A DNA stretch of 5,632 bases from Bifidobacteriaceae bacterium (GTDB lineage: Bacteria; Actinomycetota; Actinomycetes; Actinomycetales; WQXJ01). The first letter of the stretch is position 1. Each line of letters opens with the position of its first letter. The stretch lies in assembly GCA_031272565.1 (NCBI GenBank), contig JAISTN010000049.1:1-5632 (forward strand). Direction: 5' to 3'. Positions 4,881-5,632 of this stretch are shown one piece after another. The notes beneath the pieces were generated by a model. That model searched no databases. It was given only the letters and a program-made list of their open reading frames with translations, and had not been told where the DNA came from. A program made the translations under genes and the position numbers.

Positions 4881-5009
4881 TCACGGCTGTTCTCGCGCGT
4901 ATTCGGCCAGGCCAGCGGTGAACGCGTCGAGCACTTGCCCGGTGAAGCAGTCGTGGCTCGGATGGGCGTAGACGATGTGAAGACGCGTGAAGCCTCCTTG
5001 CTCGGTCAT
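4881..5009 (-). pseudogene. N-terminal stub of a flavodoxin-fold NAD(P)H oxidoreductase
   Basis: Forty-two codons. 'RLHIVYAHPSHDCFTGQVLD' (9-28) followed by 'AFTAGLAE' (29-36) is the first beta strand, phosphate-binding loop and first helix of the Flavodoxin_2 family (KefF, MdaB and NQO1-like quinone reductases), which normally continue with a 'GHEV...DLY' strand and total about 190-250 residues. Here the frame ends at 'EYAREQP' and no other frame resumes the family, so everything after the first helix is lost. The FMN/FAD-binding protein cannot be functional. The ATG at 5009 lies 17 bases after the AbiEii-type stop, with a weak GGTGA five bases upstream, so it would be co-transcribed from the same minus-strand unit. 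Confidence 0.7.
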
Positions 5010-5026
5010 TGTTTCACCGAGAACCG

Positions 5027-5632
5027 TCAGTACAGGCCGATATCTCTCAACCGATGCCCTGGCAGGTCGGTAAGGAGACGTAATGCCAGGGGACGGTCTT
5101 GCTCCTTGGCCTTGGCGATGACCTGTTCGTCCTCGTCGAGGTCGGCCAAGAAGGCGTAGTGGGTTCGGACCGTGTCGGATAGTTCGGCGGCGGTCGGTGT
5201 TGGCACCGACAAAGCACCGATGTCTTCGATGTCGAAGTCTCCTTGGCTGCGGTCCCGCAGCCACCTCTCGGCGTCGAAAGCGGGGCCTTCGTGGCCTGGT
5301 TTCCAGTAGGCCGTTCCACCATGCACGCCGTTGGCGTCCGCCCAAATCTTCAACACAGCCAGGCGGCGAACCAGCGGCCAATCCAACTGGCCTGTCGCGG
5401 CGGGGTTGAGCGCGACCCAGCGCAGGTCGTACATGTCGCGGGCGGTGGTGGTCCGGTTCAGACGGGCAATCTTCTCGGCCAAGTTCTCTTCCAAACGGAC
5501 TATTTGCAGTTCAGGCAGCGGCGGGTCGCCGTATTGGGCGTGGATCGGCAAAGGCACCCAACCACGCCGAGCTGGAGGCAGCCACGGCGGCGGGTTCAGA
5601 TCGAGTTTGGACGGCAATGACACTTCGCCGCC
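5027..5632 (-). CDS. AbiEii/AbiGii-type nucleotidyltransferase toxin (5' end outside window)
   Basis: 201 residues are visible and the frame is open to the right edge. The AbiEii/AbiGii (type IV toxin-antitoxin) C-terminal motifs are clear: 'VRLEENLAEKIARLNR' at visible residues 45-60 and 'TARDMYDLRWVAL' at 63-75, corresponding to the family's E..LAEK and RDxYDL motifs. Known members are nucleotidyltransferase-like proteins that halt growth and abort phage infection when not balanced by the AbiEi antitoxin. The N-terminal G[ST]xxxDxD nucleotide-binding motif would lie upstream, outside the window, as would the antitoxin, which normally precedes the toxin. The GTG at 5623 is internal, not the start. 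The C-terminal half (acidic, 'DFDIEDIGAL', 'LDEDEQVIAKAKEQ') is less conserved. Nothing visible suggests damage. Confidence 0.85.
   Translation of the reverse strand, partial: GGEVSLPSKLDLNPPPWLPPARRGWVPLPIHAQYGDPPLPELQIVRLEENLAEKIARLNRTTTARDMYDLRWVALNPAATGQLDWPLVRRLAVLKIWADANGVHGGTAYWKPGHEGPAFDAERWLRDRSQGDFDIEDIGALSVPTPTAAELSDTVRTHYAFLADLDEDEQVIAKAKEQDRPLALRLLTDLPGHRLRDIGLY

Noticed and set aside
4589..4921. Plus-strand frame overlapping the HTH stop by ATGA
   Set aside because: The overlap looks like coupling, but the translation has no domain character, contains a 16-bp hairpin and ends antisense to another coding remnant.
4881..5381. 166-codon minus-strand frame ending in the oxidoreductase stub
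   Set aside because: The first 124 codons overlap the AbiEii-type gene in another frame and are arginine-rich noise; the real start is the ATG at 5009.
5243..5620. 125-codon plus-strand frame at the right end
   Set aside because: It is antisense to the AbiEii-type gene, whose conserved motifs decide the strand.

Overview
The window is high-GC DNA with strongly G/C-biased third codon positions, GTG starts, weak or absent Shine-Dalgarno sites and at least one leaderless-type promoter. Together with the protein families present, this points to an actinomycete (Actinomycetota). I cannot name a genus. It reads as accessory DNA rather than core genome: short genes in both orientations, several gene remnants, and many toxin-antitoxin, abortive-infection and immunity-type families.

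Layout. Positions 1-130 (minus) hold the N-terminus of an AAA+ ATPase of the DUF4143-associated type, with a visible promoter and a palindromic candidate operator upstream. Positions 225-441 are non-coding, with several palindromes and the first copy (A) of a dispersed repeat. Positions 442-1272 (plus) encode a TIGR02391/Ymh-type protein, followed by a strong hairpin. Positions 1326-2327 (minus) hold a HEAT-like, immunity-type gene broken by one in-frame TAG. Positions 2475-2675 (plus) are the C-terminal stub of a VirB4/TraC-like conjugation ATPase. Its stop overlaps the stop of a second, shorter gene of the same HEAT-like type at 2672-3169 (minus). That gene's start codon shares a CATG with an unrecognised plus-strand ORF, which is well coding for only about 110 codons. 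Positions 3507-4144 (minus) are a complete VapBC toxin-antitoxin operon with a 27-base palindrome over its promoter. Positions 4194-4262 carry short iterated repeats and copy B of the dispersed repeat, just ahead of a small HTH protein (4290-4592). A gene-poor stretch with a 16-bp hairpin follows. Then come a 42-codon stub of a flavodoxin-fold NAD(P)H oxidoreductase and the C-terminal two thirds of an AbiEii-type nucleotidyltransferase toxin, which runs off the right edge (both minus).

How it fits together. The intact units that can be interpreted are VapBC, the AbiEii-type protein (its antitoxin would lie outside the window) and probably the AAA ATPase. The two HEAT-like genes look like orphan or decaying immunity genes, and no cognate toxin is visible. 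The VirB4 stub suggests that an integrative conjugative element once contributed DNA here. My overall inference is a decaying mobile island or defence/TA graveyard. The least explained signal is the pair of direct ~35-bp repeats A and B, 3.86 kb apart, each shortly upstream of a plus-strand gene and each able to fold into a hairpin with different arm sequence.
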